Below are positions 22,732 to 30,290 of a stretch of 33,906 nt of DNA, piece by piece. The notes beneath the pieces were generated by a model that did no database searches, had not been told where the DNA came from, and saw only the letters and a program-made list of their open reading frames with translations. The translations under genes were made by a program, and so were the position numbers. Position 1 is the first letter of the stretch; the number at the start of each line of letters is the position of its first letter. This DNA is from an uncultured Dorea sp. (GTDB taxonomy: Bacteria; Bacillota; Clostridia; Lachnospirales; Lachnospiraceae), in assembly GCA_910585725.1 (NCBI GenBank), contig CAJUFA010000034.1, forward strand, positions 1-33,906. The letters are read 5' to 3'.

Positions 22732-23670
22732 ATGGAAAAGAAAAAAGTTGTCATTGCCCTTGGCGGAAATGCCCTTGGCAAAGATATAGAAGAGCAGAAA
22801 GAGGCAGTCGCAAAGACTGCGAAAGTGATTGTAGATCTTGCCGAGCAGGGATTGGACATCATCGTTACCCACGGGAACGGTCCGCAGGTCGGCATGATTC
22901 AGAGCGCAATGGACAATCTGATTGTTATGCAGCAGAATTACAAGCAGATACCGCTTCCAACCAGCGTGGCTATGAGCCAGGGCTATATCGGTATTGATCT
23001 GCAGAATGCAATCAAATACGAGTTATTAAGCCGTAATATTGACGGAAAAGTATCTACGATTCTGTCGCAGGTAGAGGTAGATAAGAACGATCCGGCTTTT
23101 GAGAACCCGACAAAGCCTATAGGAAGATTCCTGACGAAGGAGGAGGCAGACGAGAATGAGGCGAACGGCATCCGCTGTATGGAAGACGCCGGCAGAGGTT
23201 ACCGTATCGTTGTGGCTTCCCCTATGCCAAAGAGAATCCGTGAGCTTCAGACTATCAAGACACTTGTAGACGCAGGGCATATCGTGATTACCTGCGGCGG
23301 CGGCGGAATTCCGGTAGTCAGCGACGAGGAAGGACGTCTGGTGGGCGTTAACGCCGTGATTGATAAAGATAACGCCAGCAGCCTCCTTGCGGCGGAGCTG
23401 GGAGCAGATCATCTGGTTATCCTGACTGCTGTTGAGAAAGTTGCCATCAACTGGGGAAAAGAGAATCAGGAATGGTTATCTGACCTTACGGTAGAGCAGG
23501 CAAAAGAGTATATTGAACAGGAGCAGTTCGCGAAAGGCTCCATGCTTCCAAAAGTGGAGGCGGCAATTCGTTTTGCAGAATCCGGCGAGGGCAGGCACGC
23601 GTTGATCACGCTGCTTGACAAAGCGGCGGCCGGAATTGCCGGTGAGACCGGAACCGTAATCCACTCATAA
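22732..23670 (+). CDS. Carbamate kinase
   Basis: A 312-residue enzyme of the amino-acid-kinase fold. It would transfer the phosphate of carbamoyl phosphate to ADP, giving ATP and carbamate, and is the energy-yielding step of the pathway. Motifs are KKVVIALGGNALGK at the N-terminus, THGNGPQVGMI (47-57) and, later, ITCGGGGIPVV and VDKD-type residues (VIDKDNASSLLAAELGAD). ATG 22732 is chosen because AGGAG lies 7 nt upstream and the family begins here. An upstream in-frame ATG (22645) would add 29 residues unlike the family. It is the last gene of the allE operon, followed by a terminator. Orthology to E. coli AllK or ArcC cannot be told from sequence alone. Confidence 0.93.
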   Translation: MEKKKVVIALGGNALGKDIEEQKEAVAKTAKVIVDLAEQGLDIIVTHGNGPQVGMIQSAMDNLIVMQQNYKQIPLPTSVAMSQGYIGIDLQNAIKYELLSRNIDGKVSTILSQVEVDKNDPAFENPTKPIGRFLTKEEADENEANGIRCMEDAGRGYRIVVASPMPKRIRELQTIKTLVDAGHIVITCGGGGIPVVSDEEGRLVGVNAVIDKDNASSLLAAELGADHLVILTAVEKVAINWGKENQEWLSDLTVEQAKEYIEQEQFAKGSMLPKVEAAIRFAESGEGRHALITLLDKAAAGIAGETGTVIHS

Positions 23671-23750
23671 TCATGAGATGAGTTGGTGAATGTAGCCGGT
23701 GAATATAGAAATAAAATATTTGTGCAATTCAAGCTATCTTGATTAACAGG

Positions 23751-23791
23751 CGGTTCGGAGCAATTGTCTGCTCTGAACCGTCGTTTCTTTT
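23751..23791 (+). terminator. Intrinsic terminator after carbamate kinase
   Basis: CGGTTCGGAGCA (23751-23762) pairs with TGCTCTGAACCG (23769-23780), a 12-bp stem with one G-U pair and a 6-nt loop. TCGTTTCTTTT follows. It ends the allE operon and precedes the LctP-family unit. Confidence 0.88.
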
Positions 23792-23836
23792 AGGATAGTT
23801 GATTACATAATATGTGGTCAGTTTAGGAGAGGGAAC

Positions 23837-25450
23837 ATGAATATACCAATTAATCTGTTTATGTGGATAATGGCTTTTCTGCCGATTATCGTACTGTTGA
23901 TTTTGATGATAAAATTTAACTGGGGCGCTACCGAGGCGGCTCCGGTAGGACTTTTGATTACGATTGTTACAGGACTTGTGTTCTTTAAAGCGAATATTAG
24001 ATTGATCGCGGCAGAAAGTGCCAAAGGAGTCTGGAATGCGTTGATTATCCTGATCATCGTCTGGACGGCGATCTTAATGTATCAGGTAGGCGATGAGGCG
24101 AAGGCGTTCCTGGTGATTCGTAACGGTATGAGGAAACTCCTGCCGAACGAATTGCTGTTGGTGCTTGCGATGGGATGGATATTTGAGAGCTTTCTTCAGG
24201 GAATTACGGGTTTTGGAGTTCCGGTCGCGGTAGGAGCTCCGCTTCTTATCGGTATCGGCGTCAAGCCGATGTGGGCGGTAATCATACCCCTTCTCGGGCA
24301 GGCATGGGGAAATACGTTCGGAACTTTAGGTGCGGCATGGGATTCCCTTGCTATGTCGGCGGGTCTTTCGGCGGGCAGCAAGGAATATCTTGTAACGGCG
24401 ATGTGGACGGCGGCGTTTATCTGGTTCTGGAATGCCATCGGCGGATTTGCGACCTGTTGGTTCTACGGCAAAGGCAAGGCTCTTAAGAAGGGACTTCCGG
24501 CGGTGGCGCTTATGGCGGTAATCCAGGGCGGAGGCGAGCTCCTGTTAAGTCAGGTGAATACGACAATATGTTGTTTCGTACCGGCTTGTGTTTCTTTGAT
24601 TGTAATCCTGCTTCTTGGAAGAGTAAAGATGTATGGCGAAGAGTGGAGTATAGAAGACAGTCCGATCATGAACCGTGGGTTTGAAGGACAGACTGGAAGC
24701 GGCGAGGGACCGTCCGACATGAGTTTGATTCAGGCGTTCGTGCCATATTTTCTTCTTTCAGCCCTTACTTTGATCGTTCTTTTAGTAAAACCGGTTAACG
24801 CGGTTCTGGGAAAGATTTCATTTGGTCTTTCATTCCCGGAGACTTCGACGGGATATGGGTACGTGAATGCGGCGGTAGAGAGTTTCTCTCCGTTTACGCC
24901 GTTCACACACGCAAGTATGTTCCTGTTTATATCGGCGATCGTGGGACTTTTCTATTACAAAAAGCATGGCTGGATTAAAGAGGGCGGAGTAAAGAGAATC
25001 TTTGTGAAATCAATCTCCATGACGATGCCGTCAGGTATCGCGGTCATTGGTCTGGTAATCATGTCCAAGATCATGGACGGTACGGGACAGACCGTTGTTC
25101 TTGCAAACGGAATCGCGAATGTTCTGGGTAAAGTCTATGTGATACTGGCGCCGTTCGTAGGACTTCTTGGAACTTTTATGACAGGAAGCAACATGAGTTC
25201 TAATATTCTGTTCGGCGGTTTCCAGATGACGACGGCTAATCTGTTGAACGTAGATCCGTCGGCGATCTTAGGAGCGCAGTCCGCAGGCGGCGCGATCGGA
25301 AGCGCGGTAAGTCCGAGTAAGATCATTCTGGGAACTACGACTGCAAGCATTCTTGGCAAAGAAGGAGAAGTTCTTAAGAGAATTATTATGCTTACGGTTC
25401 CGACAACGATTGTAATCGGTGCAATTTTGTTTGTGCTGGTAGCGATCTAG
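23837..25450 (+). CDS. LctP (L-lactate permease)-family transporter, candidate oxamate/2-oxo-acid transporter
   Basis: A 537-residue polytopic membrane protein with roughly 12-14 hydrophobic segments. The family signature is FLQGITGFGVPVAVGAPLLI, followed by PLLGQAWGNTFGTLGAAW, and near the end MTGSNMSSNILFG and QSAGGAIGSAVSPSKI. LctP proteins carry lactate or glycolate with protons. In this position, between carbamate kinase and the allC candidate, the likely cargo is a small 2-oxo or 2-hydroxy acid of the pathway. Oxamate, the pathway end product and an isostere of pyruvate, is the most attractive. Glyoxylate, glycolate or oxalurate are alternatives. AGGAGAGG precedes the ATG. A small membrane protein and an amidohydrolase follow closely, probably in one operon. 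Confidence 0.85.
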   Translation: MNIPINLFMWIMAFLPIIVLLILMIKFNWGATEAAPVGLLITIVTGLVFFKANIRLIAAESAKGVWNALIILIIVWTAILMYQVGDEAKAFLVIRNGMRKLLPNELLLVLAMGWIFESFLQGITGFGVPVAVGAPLLIGIGVKPMWAVIIPLLGQAWGNTFGTLGAAWDSLAMSAGLSAGSKEYLVTAMWTAAFIWFWNAIGGFATCWFYGKGKALKKGLPAVALMAVIQGGGELLLSQVNTTICCFVPACVSLIVILLLGRVKMYGEEWSIEDSPIMNRGFEGQTGSGEGPSDMSLIQAFVPYFLLSALTLIVLLVKPVNAVLGKISFGLSFPETSTGYGYVNAAVESFSPFTPFTHASMFLFISAIVGLFYYKKHGWIKEGGVKRIFVKSISMTMPSGIAVIGLVIMSKIMDGTGQTVVLANGIANVLGKVYVILAPFVGLLGTFMTGSNMSSNILFGGFQMTTANLLNVDPSAILGAQSAGGAIGSAVSPSKIILGTTTASILGKEGEVLKRIIMLTVPTTIVIGAILFVLVAI

Positions 25451-25484
25451 AGTTGGTTTTGCAGGAAGGAGAGTCTGACAGATT

Positions 25485-25682
25485 ATGGAGAAGAAAAGTT
25501 TTTTTAAGACGAAAGAAGGCGGGCTTACAATTGCTTTTATCGTGATTATGGCGGCTTTTTTCATTATCCTTGCAGGTCTTGGCAGCGCAAACGATACGAT
25601 TTGTCTGGTTGGATTTGCAATTATGGTGGCTGCTATGTTGTATTCGCCGGTTAAAACATTTATAATAAAGCCAAAGAAATAA
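25485..25682 (+). CDS. Small two-helix membrane protein
   Basis: A 65-residue protein with two hydrophobic helices at about 14-34 and 38-54 (TIAFIVIMAAFFIILAGLG and ICLVGFAIMVAAMLYSP) between lysine-rich ends. I do not recognise a family. A good AAGGAGAG lies 10-15 nt upstream of the ATG, and the gene is packed between the transporter (34-nt gap) and the amidohydrolase (19-nt gap). Those features support a real gene. It could be an accessory subunit of the LctP-type transporter. Length and composition would also fit a generic small membrane protein. Confidence 0.7.
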   Translation: MEKKSFFKTKEGGLTIAFIVIMAAFFIILAGLGSANDTICLVGFAIMVAAMLYSPVKTFIIKPKK

Positions 25683-25701
25683 AACGAAAGGAGAAAACAT
25701 T

Positions 25702-26943
25702 ATGGCGATTGAAACAATTACAGGCAGAATAGCAAAGGATCTGGAGAGCTTGAAGCAGTTTACAGCGACACCGGGAGACGGCTGTACGAGGCTTCCATTT
25801 ACCCCCGAGGCAAGAGGGGCGGTAAATTATCTGAAGGAGATTATGGAGGAAGCAGGTCTTGAGGTAAGAGAGGATGCTGCAGGCAACGTAATCGGAGTTA
25901 TGAAAGGAACGGATCCGGACGCGCCATGTGTTATGATGGGTTCACATTTTGATTCTGTAGTGAATGGAGGAGACTTCGACGGTATCGCGGGCGCCGTATG
26001 TGCGATTGAGGTTGCAAGACAGTTGAAGGAAGAAGGAGTTACCCCGAAGAGAGACTTTGTAGCGGTTGGATTCTGTGACGAAGAGGGTATGCGTTTTGGA
26101 ACAGGATATTTTGGATCCGGCGCAATGCTTGGCAACAGGGATGTGGAGTACTGCAAGAATTTTGCGGATAAGGATGGAGTTACGATCTATGACGCAATGA
26201 AAGAATATGGCCTTGATCCGGAGAAGATCGAAGACGCTAAGTGGGACGTATCGAAGATCGGTAAATTCCTAGAGTTACATATTGAGCAGGGACCGGTTCT
26301 TGATGCGGAGAATATTGAACTTGGTCTGGTAGACTGTATCGTTGGTATCCAGCGCTATATGGTAACCGTTCACGGAAGAGCCGACCATGCGGGAACCACT
26401 CCGATGGATATGCGTATGGACGCGGTAGACGCCGCGACAAAGGTAATCTCCAAGATTCCGGACTGGGCGCGTGAGAAGGCCGACGGAACCGTTGCTACGA
26501 CAGGATTTATCCGCACGACTCCGGGCGGTATGAACATCGTTGCTGAGAAGGTTGAGTTTACTGTAGATATCCGTTCCAAGAACAATGACAATATTAATGA
26601 TATTGCCAACAGGATTCGTGCGGCTCTTGACAGAGAAGTAAAGGAGATGGGCGGAAGCTACGAGATCGATACCAAGCTTGTGATTACGCCGGTATGGTTG
26701 TCGGAAGAGATGCTGAACACGATGGAAGAGAGCTGCAAGGCAAGAGGTTACAGCTATAAGAAACTTCCAAGCGGCGCCGGACATGACGCTCTTGAAATTG
26801 GTCAGGTAATCCCAACGGTAATGCTGTTCGTTCCAAGTAAAGAAGGCAGAAGCCACTGTCCGGTAGAATTTACGAAATACAGTGATTTTGCAAAGGCTTC
26901 TGTGATCATGACAGAACTTGCGAAAGAGCTGCTTGTAGAATAA
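25702..26943 (+). CDS. allC: Allantoate amidohydrolase (M20 family), best AllC candidate
   Basis: A 413-residue metallo-amidohydrolase that would convert allantoate to (S)-ureidoglycine, ammonia and CO2. Metal ligands: H82 and D93 in GSHFDSVVNGGDFDG, E127/E128 in CDEEGMRFG, H193 in ELHIEQG, and H385 in GRSHCPVEF. The lid motif is DHAGTTPM and the substrate-site motif GAGHDA (358-363). These last two are those of E. coli AllC, and the SVVNGG segment also matches AllC, whereas the paralogue at 4146 has different versions. N-carbamoyl-L-amino acid hydrolases share these motifs, so the assignment leans on the presence of AllB, AllE and AllD. AAAGGAG lies before ATG 25702. It is the third gene of the LctP operon. 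Confidence 0.82.
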   Translation: MAIETITGRIAKDLESLKQFTATPGDGCTRLPFTPEARGAVNYLKEIMEEAGLEVREDAAGNVIGVMKGTDPDAPCVMMGSHFDSVVNGGDFDGIAGAVCAIEVARQLKEEGVTPKRDFVAVGFCDEEGMRFGTGYFGSGAMLGNRDVEYCKNFADKDGVTIYDAMKEYGLDPEKIEDAKWDVSKIGKFLELHIEQGPVLDAENIELGLVDCIVGIQRYMVTVHGRADHAGTTPMDMRMDAVDAATKVISKIPDWAREKADGTVATTGFIRTTPGGMNIVAEKVEFTVDIRSKNNDNINDIANRIRAALDREVKEMGGSYEIDTKLVITPVWLSEEMLNTMEESCKARGYSYKKLPSGAGHDALEIGQVIPTVMLFVPSKEGRSHCPVEFTKYSDFAKASVIMTELAKELLVE

Positions 26944-26967
26944 GCAATTAATCTGATATGTTTTATT

Positions 26968-27066
26968 TCTTTGGCTGCGCAGGCCAAACGACCTTGCCGC
27001 AACTTGTCGCGTCCTTCGGTTTTGGCGGAATTTATGCGGCGGCGTTTTGACCTGCGTGTCCAAAGA
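26968..27066. repeat. Long imperfect palindrome between allC and the GntR-type regulator
   Basis: The left arm (26968-26990) begins TCTTTGG and contains CGCAGGCCAAACG. The right arm (27043-27066), read on the opposite strand, begins TCTTTGG and contains CGCAGGTCAAAACG. The arms match at about 80 percent of positions, and pairing continues patchily inward around CCGCAA/CCGCAT. The interior is more GC-rich than its surroundings. It ends one base before a terminator-like hairpin. It looks like a short dispersed element or a structured 3' end; no other copy is in this window. Confidence 0.5.
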
Positions 27067-27067
27067 G

Positions 27068-27098
27068 ATATTCCGGGCGTCCTGCCCGGGATATTTTC
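27068..27098 (+). terminator. Probable terminator before the GntR-type regulator
   Basis: ATATTCCGGGC (27068-27078) pairs with GCCCGGGATAT (27084-27094), 11 bp with one G-U pair and a 5-nt loop. The T-run is short (TTTT), so termination may be partial. It closes the LctP-allC operon. Confidence 0.65.
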
Positions 27099-27165
27099 AA
27101 CAGTTCCTGAAGTAGTGATATAAATGTGTGGTTTCGTATACGTTTCCTAAGAAAAGGAGAGGCAT

Positions 27166-28167
27166 ATGACAGAGATGAATCCGATTAATAAAAAAGAGAA
27201 TCTTCGCTTATTAAGAAGTGCGCTCAGACTTACTCAGAAGGAGTTTATCGAGCGCTTTCTTACCTTTGCAGACGGAAAACCTTCCATGAGTATTGCGACC
27301 TATTCTAATCTGGAATCGAAGGACGGAGGAAGGATGAACGAAGTTATACTTGCGGTATCGGAAAGTCTCGGTATTGATTCTATGTTGTTTTCCATACCGC
27401 CGGAAGAATTTGCAGAGAAGATTCAGATGATCCTGCCGGACGACGTGCTGGGTAATATGGCGGAGGGGAATCATATGAGAAAAGGCGGGAGTATCAGCCT
27501 TTTGGTGAATCGCCTTACCATGTATTTCGCCGAGCAGATCTTTGGAAAACGTTTGAAAAAGGGAGATAAGATTGAGTCGGACAGGGTGCTGGCGGCGAAG
27601 ATGGGAGTCGGACGTTCGGCGATCCGGGAGGCGCTTAAGGTTCTGGAGGTTCTGGGGATGATTGATATTCGTCCGGGTCAGGGAACCTATATCAGCAATC
27701 ATGAAGCCAGTTTCTTCGTTGTTCCTTTGTCCTGGTCTCTTTTCTTGAACGGAAACCAGATTGACAGTATCGTGGAAGTGCGTAATCTTCTGGAAGTAAA
27801 GGCGGCTTATCTGGCTGCGGGATGTACGGATGAAGAGATTCTGGGTAAGCTGTACGAGATTTCACACCGGCTTCACAGGGCTTACGCGGAGAGAGACTTT
27901 AAAGAGTTCCTGAATGAGGATCTGGAGTTTCATATCTGTGTTGCGGAATGTTCCGGTAATCAGATCATATACAGTATGATACAGACAATCAGTAATCTGA
28001 TGCGCCATGTCAGCGGAAGCGGTATGGTGGATGAGGGGCAGCTTAAGGATATATATGAGGAACATCAGAAAGTATACGGGCTGATCCTTGCGAAGGATGC
28101 CAGAGGCGCTTCAGAGGCGATGAAAGAACATCTTGAGAAGTCCACCGGTCGCTATAATTACAGATAA
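27166..28167 (+). CDS. XRE-GntR-FCD transcriptional regulator
   Basis: A 333-residue regulator with an unusual layout. Residues about 11-72 look like a Cro/C1-type helix-turn-helix (LRLLRSALRLTQKEFIERF, then SIATYSNLES). About 108-178 is a GntR winged helix (ESDRVLAAKMGVGRSAIREAL, shortened here as LAAKMGVGRSAIREALKVLE, then RPGQGTYIS). About 200-326 is an FCD ligand domain, with probable metal ligands D252, H256, H300 and H322. FCD regulators usually sense small organic acids and repress catabolic genes. Position at the right border of the ureide island suggests it senses an intermediate such as oxamate, oxalurate or glyoxylate and acts with the PucR regulator. AAAGGAGAGG precedes the ATG. 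The domain calls are secure for GntR-FCD and moderate for XRE. Confidence 0.82.
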   Translation: MTEMNPINKKENLRLLRSALRLTQKEFIERFLTFADGKPSMSIATYSNLESKDGGRMNEVILAVSESLGIDSMLFSIPPEEFAEKIQMILPDDVLGNMAEGNHMRKGGSISLLVNRLTMYFAEQIFGKRLKKGDKIESDRVLAAKMGVGRSAIREALKVLEVLGMIDIRPGQGTYISNHEASFFVVPLSWSLFLNGNQIDSIVEVRNLLEVKAAYLAAGCTDEEILGKLYEISHRLHRAYAERDFKEFLNEDLEFHICVAECSGNQIIYSMIQTISNLMRHVSGSGMVDEGQLKDIYEEHQKVYGLILAKDARGASEAMKEHLEKSTGRYNYR

Positions 28168-28228
28168 GCGGCGGAAAAATTGTGACAAAAATTATGATAA
28201 AAATAAGATAAAAATAATTAAAAAGTCC

Positions 28229-28257
28229 TTGTTATTTTCCGGGGGATGTGATAAACT
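28229..28257 (+). promoter_or_regulatory. Probable promoter of rplS
   Basis: TTGTTA (28229-28234) and TAAACT (28252-28257) are separated by 17 bases. The leader to the rplS ATG would be about 75 nt; I did not see a fold in it that I would call an L19 leader. Confidence 0.5.
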
Positions 28258-28337
28258 TTAATACGTTGTGAAGAAAAGAGATGGTCCTCTGGTACAGACG
28301 TATTAAGAACATCCGAATAATAAGGAGGTCACACATA

Positions 28338-28685
28338 ATGAACGACATTATCAAAAGTATTGAGGCAGAACAGTTAAAGGAAGTTGTGCCGGAGTTTCAT
28401 GTTGGAGATACCGTAAAGGTGTATGGTAAGATTAAAGAAGGAAACCGCGAGAGAATCCAGATATTTGAGGGAACTGTTCTTAAGAAGCAGGGAGGCGGCT
28501 CAAGAGCTACATTTACGGTAAGAAAGAATTCTAACGGAATCGGCGTTGAGAAGACATGGCCGCTGCATTCACCGAATGTCGAGAAGGTTGAAGTAGTGAG
28601 AAGAGGTAAGGTAAGAAGAGCGAAACTGTTCTACTTAAGAGACCGCGTAGGTAAGAGAGCGAAAGTTAAAGAGTTAGTAAAATAA
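28338..28685 (+). CDS. rplS: 50S ribosomal protein L19
   Basis: A 115-residue ribosomal protein at the 30S-50S interface. Family segments: FHVGDTVKVYGKIKEGNRER, IQIFEGTVLKKQGGG, GVEKTWPLHSPNVEKVEVVR and KLFYLRDRVGKRAKVKEL. The length is standard. ATG 28338 is preceded by AAGGAGG at good spacing; an in-frame ATG at 28281 would add 19 non-conserved residues. The gene has its own promoter and terminator and begins a Firmicutes-type block with signal peptidase, RbgA and RNase HII. Confidence 0.98.
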   Translation: MNDIIKSIEAEQLKEVVPEFHVGDTVKVYGKIKEGNRERIQIFEGTVLKKQGGGSRATFTVRKNSNGIGVEKTWPLHSPNVEKVEVVRRGKVRRAKLFYLRDRVGKRAKVKELVK

Positions 28686-28697
28686 GAAGCAAGTCAG

Positions 28698-28734
28698 AAG
28701 GGGCAAGTACATAATGTATATTGCCCCTTTTCTG
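28698..28734 (+). terminator. Intrinsic terminator after rplS
   Basis: AAGGGGCAA (28698-28706) pairs with TTGCCCCTT (28721-28729), a perfect 9-bp stem with a 14-nt loop, then TTCTGTT. Read-through may supply the signal peptidase gene, whose ribosome site starts a few bases later. Confidence 0.8.
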
Positions 28735-28749
28735 TTACAAGGGGAATAC

Positions 28750-29355
28750 ATGGGACGCAGACGAAAAAAACGTATATTCAGGAAAGCAAGGAAGAAGAAA
28801 TTTGATTTTCATTTTCATGTAAATCTTAAGCTTTTAAGAACGGCCGCCGTATGGAGCTTTAAGGTGGGGGTGGCATGTCTTCTGGCATTTGTAAGTGTCT
28901 GGTATTTTGGTCAGCAGGTCAGTATGGTGGGAGACTCTATGAAACCGGTGCTGTATAATGGAGATGTTGTCCTTGTGAATCGGATTATCTATAACGCGAG
29001 GACACCAAAGCGGGGAGATATTGTTGTGTTCAAACCCAAGGGAAATGAGAACGACCACTATTTCACAAAGCGGATCGTCGGTCTTCCCGGAGAGAGCGTT
29101 GAGATCATTGAGAACAGAATCTATATCGACGGAGAGAAGCTGGATGAAGAATATGAGACGACGGATATTGACGATGTGGGGATTGCAGACGAGAGAATAC
29201 AGCTTGCGGGGGATGAGTTTTTTGTGTTGGGGGATAACCGTGCGAACAGTGAAGACAGCCGAAACGCGGATGTGGGGAATGTTAAGCGGGATTATATTTA
29301 TGGGAAAGCATGGTTTGTTATTTCCCCGAAGAAAAATTTTGGATTTGTAAGATAA
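28750..29355 (+). CDS. lepB: Type I signal peptidase, first copy
   Basis: A 201-residue membrane-anchored peptidase that removes signal peptides outside the membrane. A very basic N-terminus (RRRKKRIFRKARKKK) precedes one membrane helix at about 32-53. The catalytic serine S63 lies in GDSMKP and the general-base lysine K108 in FTKRIVGLPG; GDNRANSEDSR is the conserved C-terminal box. ATG 28750 is chosen because AAGGGG lies just upstream and the other ATG (28714) is inside the terminator loop. The polybasic N-terminus is longer than in the second copy, which may give a different membrane context or partner. Confidence 0.93.
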   Translation: MGRRRKKRIFRKARKKKFDFHFHVNLKLLRTAAVWSFKVGVACLLAFVSVWYFGQQVSMVGDSMKPVLYNGDVVLVNRIIYNARTPKRGDIVVFKPKGNENDHYFTKRIVGLPGESVEIIENRIYIDGEKLDEEYETTDIDDVGIADERIQLAGDEFFVLGDNRANSEDSRNADVGNVKRDYIYGKAWFVISPKKNFGFVR

Positions 29356-29368
29356 GGAGCAAAAGAAT

Positions 29369-30217
29369 ATGCATGTTCAATGGTATCCGGGTCATATGAC
29401 CAAAGCGAAGCGTATGATGCAGGAAAATATGAAACTGATCGATCTTATTATCGAGCTTGCAGATGCAAGAATACCGGAAAGCAGCAGGAATCCGGATATT
29501 GACGAGTTGGGGAAGAATAAGTCCCGGGTGATTCTGCTGAATAAGGCAGATCTTGCGGAAGAGAGATGGAATAAAGCCTGGGGGGAATATTACAAAGAGA
29601 AAGGGTATCTGGCGGTCAATGTGAATTCCAGAAAAAACGGAACCATGAAGCCTGTTCAGGAAGTAATAAAAGAGGCGTGTAAAGAGAAGATCGAAAGAGA
29701 CCGCAGGAGAGGGATCCTGAATCGTCCGGTCCGGGCAATGGTAGTGGGGATTCCGAACGTGGGTAAATCTACTTTTATTAATTCTCTTGCCGGAAAAGCG
29801 TGCGCCAAGACAGGGAATACGCCGGGAGTCACGAAGGGAAAGCAGTGGATACGCCTGAATCGTCAGGTGGAGCTCTTAGATACGCCGGGAATTCTGTGGC
29901 CGAAATTTGAAGATCAGCAAGTAGGAATGATGCTGGCTTTTATAGGTTCCATTAAAGATGAACTTTTGAATACCGAAGAATTGTCGGCAGAGTTGATTAT
30001 TCGTCTGAATCAGGATTATCCGGGAGTGTTGGAGAAGAAGTACCAGATCATAGCCGATCAGGATCCTTATGTCGTACTGGAAAGGATTGCCAGGAGCAGA
30101 CATTGTCTGCTGCGTGGAAATGAACTGGATACAGAGAAGGCCGCGCTGCTTATGCTGGATGATTTCCGCAGCGGGAGGCTTGGAAGACTCACGCTGGAAT
30201 ATCCACAGGAAATGTGA
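29369..30217 (+). CDS. rbgA: Ribosome biogenesis GTPase RbgA (YlqF)
   Basis: A 282-residue circularly permuted GTPase required for late 50S assembly. The order of motifs is permuted as expected: NKAD (58-61, G4) comes before the P-loop GIPNVGKS (127-134, G1) and DTPG (171-174, G3). The start MHVQWYPGHMTKA is diagnostic, and the C-terminal RNA-binding segment follows. It lies 13 nt after signal peptidase 1, with AAGGAG as ribosome site, and a second signal peptidase follows after 73 nt. Confidence 0.97.
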   Translation: MHVQWYPGHMTKAKRMMQENMKLIDLIIELADARIPESSRNPDIDELGKNKSRVILLNKADLAEERWNKAWGEYYKEKGYLAVNVNSRKNGTMKPVQEVIKEACKEKIERDRRRGILNRPVRAMVVGIPNVGKSTFINSLAGKACAKTGNTPGVTKGKQWIRLNRQVELLDTPGILWPKFEDQQVGMMLAFIGSIKDELLNTEELSAELIIRLNQDYPGVLEKKYQIIADQDPYVVLERIARSRHCLLRGNELDTEKAALLMLDDFRSGRLGRLTLEYPQEM

Positions 30218-30290
30218 TAAAATTGACGTGCCGGCAGACTGCTTTTAAAGGGGAACTGACGGAGAAGATAAAGAAAGGGAGACTGTGGAG

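Noticed and set aside
28258..28337. L19 leader autoregulatory RNA upstream of rplS
   Set aside because: I could not identify a convincing conserved fold in the leader by eye; a covariance-model search would be decisive.
28714..28749. Upstream in-frame ATG for signal peptidase 1
   Set aside because: It lies in the loop of the rplS terminator and has no ribosome site; ATG 28750 has a good one.
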